A stretch of DNA of 7,990 nucleotides, from NCBI GenBank assembly GCA_004357015.1, contig SMXE01000176.1:1-7990 (forward strand), given 5' to 3'. Within the stretch, counting starts at the first letter, position 1. Every line of letters starts with the position of its first letter. Made by a program: the position numbers and the translations under genes. Source of the DNA: Caldithrix sp. (GTDB lineage Bacteria > Zhuqueibacterota > Zhuqueibacteria > Oceanimicrobiales > Oceanimicrobiaceae). Shown here piece by piece: positions 6,983 to 7,990 of the stretch. Under the pieces are notes generated by a model. The model worked only from the letters and a program-made list of their open reading frames with translations, did no database searches and was not told the origin of the DNA.

Positions 6983-7444
6983 ATGACATTGGATCTACCC
7001 ACATTAAATAAACTGAACAATTATATTCCAAGATGTTCAGTCAGGAATGAGAAGGTTTCAAAGTGGACAGTAGGAATGCAAATAGAGCATTGTCTTCTGG
7101 GAACAAGGGGAATATGTAGTGCACTTGTTAAATCAAAACCAAATGCTGGAAAGATAAAAAAAGGGTTCTTGCGTCGTATCATATTCCTAACCGGGACCAT
7201 TCCCCGTGGGCGTGGCAAGTCTCCGGATGCAGCATTACCTAATGAACAAACAACTGAATCGGAGTTGCGTGAACTTCTGGCAGAAGCAAGTCTGTCCGCG
7301 CAAAAAGCCGCCGAATCAGATTGCGATTGTTGGTGGAAACATTTTGCATTTGGCGTTATGAAAAGAGATGAGGCTTTGAGGTTTGTAGAGATTCACAACA
7401 AACACCATTTGAAAATTATTTCTGATATATTATCCCACAACTGA
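6983..7444 (+). CDS. DinB superfamily / DUF1569-like small protein
   Basis: This 153-residue soluble protein looks like a member of the DinB four-helix-bundle superfamily, close to DUF1569. Supporting features are WTVGMQIEHCLLG, with a first-helix histidine at H36, and the C-terminal segment HFAFGVMKRDEALRFVEIHNKHHLKIISDIL, where H138 and H142 form the HxxxH pair that with H36 would make a three-histidine metal site. Length is typical. Members are proposed metal-dependent enzymes, some acting in thiol-dependent detoxification, but the reaction here is unknown. The ATG at 6983 lacks a clear Shine-Dalgarno. Codon use differs from ddl: arginine is often AGA/AGG and isoleucine ATA, and the gene is more AT-rich than ddl, which hints at recent acquisition. 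It is 102 bases downstream of ddl on the same strand and might be cotranscribed, with no functional link evident. Confidence 0.72.
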   Translation: MTLDLPTLNKLNNYIPRCSVRNEKVSKWTVGMQIEHCLLGTRGICSALVKSKPNAGKIKKGFLRRIIFLTGTIPRGRGKSPDAALPNEQTTESELRELLAEASLSAQKAAESDCDCWWKHFAFGVMKRDEALRFVEIHNKHHLKIISDILSHN

Positions 7445-7524
7445 AGAAAACGAACGAAATACCCTTGGGGGCGCCGCTCATTTCTGTCGCTTTGGCCGAG
7501 CAAGAAGCTCGAACGTTGGGGTTT

Positions 7525-7577
7525 GAAGTGGCGAGGGGTACTTCGGAAGTACCCCCCCGTACATCTGAAGTACCCCC
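7525..7577 (+). repeat. 21-base-period repeat with an embedded hairpin
   Basis: GAAGT recurs at 7525, 7546 and 7567, exactly 21 bases apart. The best two copies, GTACTTCGGAAGTACCCCC (7538-7556) and GTACATCTGAAGTACCCCC (7559-7577), match at 17 of 19 positions. GGGGTACTT (7535-7543) pairs perfectly with AAGTACCCC (7547-7555) across a CGG loop, and can alternatively pair with the second copy. The structure has no T-run after it, so it is not a standard terminator. Confidence 0.7.
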
Positions 7578-7828
7578 TTAGGCATAACACGATGTTGCTG
7601 CGAGCATTGTTTTTAGGGCCGCTGGATTAGTTTGAAGATCTGACGTGCGTTTGAAGTCCCGCCGCTGCACCGCCTGCGGAGAAACCCGGTTTACAGGGAA
7701 TGCTTGCATAGGTTCTCATGATGAATCAAGCAGAGGAATCAGGATTGGACTTGACATTTTGGGTTGTGATTCAGTTTATTGTGAGTTAGATTGCTTTCGT
7801 TTCCATCTCTATCCAATATCTAAACAAC

Positions 7829-7933
7829 CGATGGAAAAAGTCAATTGATTTTTTCCGGATTTATAGTCTAATATAAGAATACATGGAAAATTTTACATCT
7901 ATATGAGTTGATCGGGCGGAACATTTTCCATCG
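7829..7933. repeat. Nested inverted repeats built on CGATGGAAAA
   Basis: CGATGGAAAA (7829-7838) is the perfect inverse of TTTTCCATCG (7924-7933). A third copy of the core, ATGGAAAAT (7883-7891), also pairs perfectly with ATTTTCCAT (7923-7931). Separately, 7833-7856 is a 24-base palindrome with a single G-T opposition (GGAAAAAG...TTTTTTCC). Several competing hairpins are therefore possible. The role is unknown; a terminator or an operator for a gene just beyond the window are options. Confidence 0.55.
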
Positions 7934-7984
7934 ATTCACTATGTTAGCCGGTTTGTAATCCATAAGCAATGAATGGGGTTAAAT

Positions 7985-7990
7985 ATGAAC
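7985..7990 (+). CDS. Possible start of another gene at the right edge
   Basis: ATG AAC at the very end is preceded by GGGG six bases upstream (7975-7978), a reasonable ribosome binding site spacing, in an AT-rich context suited to a promoter. Only two codons are visible, so no product can be given and the call may be wrong. Confidence 0.25.

Larger units (their letters stand above)
7445..7984. other. 540-base non-coding right-end region, repeat-rich
   Basis: No open frame here is convincing. The longest on the plus strand (7645-7848, 67 codons, GTG start) has one CTAC pair and no recognisable domain or ribosome binding site. A minus-strand frame over 7393-7590 overlaps the DinB-like gene and is probably a shadow. 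A start-less plus frame ending at 7580 translates the 21-base repeat as G/R-TSEVPP heptads. The motif GTTTGAAG occurs three times (7521, 7630, 7649). The region beyond about 7700 becomes AT-rich. Confidence 0.6.

Noticed and set aside
7525..7587. CRISPR-like array
   Set aside because: The 21-base period is too short for a repeat plus spacer, there are only about two good copies, and no cas genes are present.
7751..7780. TTGACA followed by TTTATT as a promoter
   Set aside because: No gene begins within a sensible distance downstream, and the second hexamer is weak.

Overview
The window looks like chromosomal DNA from an uncultured bacterium of moderate GC content. A lipoprotein signal peptide on an extracytoplasmic phosphatase and a D-alanine-D-alanine ligase point to a peptidoglycan-containing, probably Gram-negative cell. 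The glutamate dehydrogenase type and the 'AGCCACGGATTCACACGGAT' intergenic repeat are of kinds I associate with environmental lineages (FCB-like phyla, Deltaproteobacteria and similar). That placement is inference and I would not name a phylum from this sequence.

Layout. Positions 1-4635 are read on the minus strand. Running from right to left they hold: (i) a complete Glu/Leu/Phe/Val-type dehydrogenase, most likely glutamate dehydrogenase (4635-3217); (ii) a ~300-base gap; (iii) a lipoprotein of the type I phosphodiesterase/alkaline-phosphatase superfamily, split into two overlapping reading frames by a frameshift near 2145-2153 in a CA-dinucleotide run; and (iv) 64 bases further on, the first three quarters of a double-domain sugar ABC transporter ATPase that runs off the left edge. 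From 4636 to 5062 lies a divergent, AT-rich spacer. Rightward genes follow: a YbjQ/UPF0145 family protein (5063-5392), a spacer dominated by a 211-base imperfect palindrome (5485-5695), D-alanine-D-alanine ligase (5774-6880), and a small DinB/DUF1569-like protein (6983-7444). The last 540 bases have no convincing gene. They hold a 21-base-period repeat with a hairpin, several ATGGAAAA inverted repeats, and possibly the first codons of another gene at the right edge.

How the genes relate. The phosphatase and transporter ATPase are codirectional and close, so a release-then-import scheme (a surface hydrolase freeing a sugar or nucleoside for an RbsA/MglA-type importer) is conceivable but unproven. 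The other genes are housekeeping or stand-alone: nitrogen metabolism (gdh) and cell-wall precursor synthesis (ddl, here away from any mur/fts genes). I see no CRISPR array, rRNA, tRNA, transposase or recognisable defence system. I found no coherent new multi-gene system. The most interesting items are the broken phosphatase frame, the palindromic intergenic element and the repeat-rich right end.
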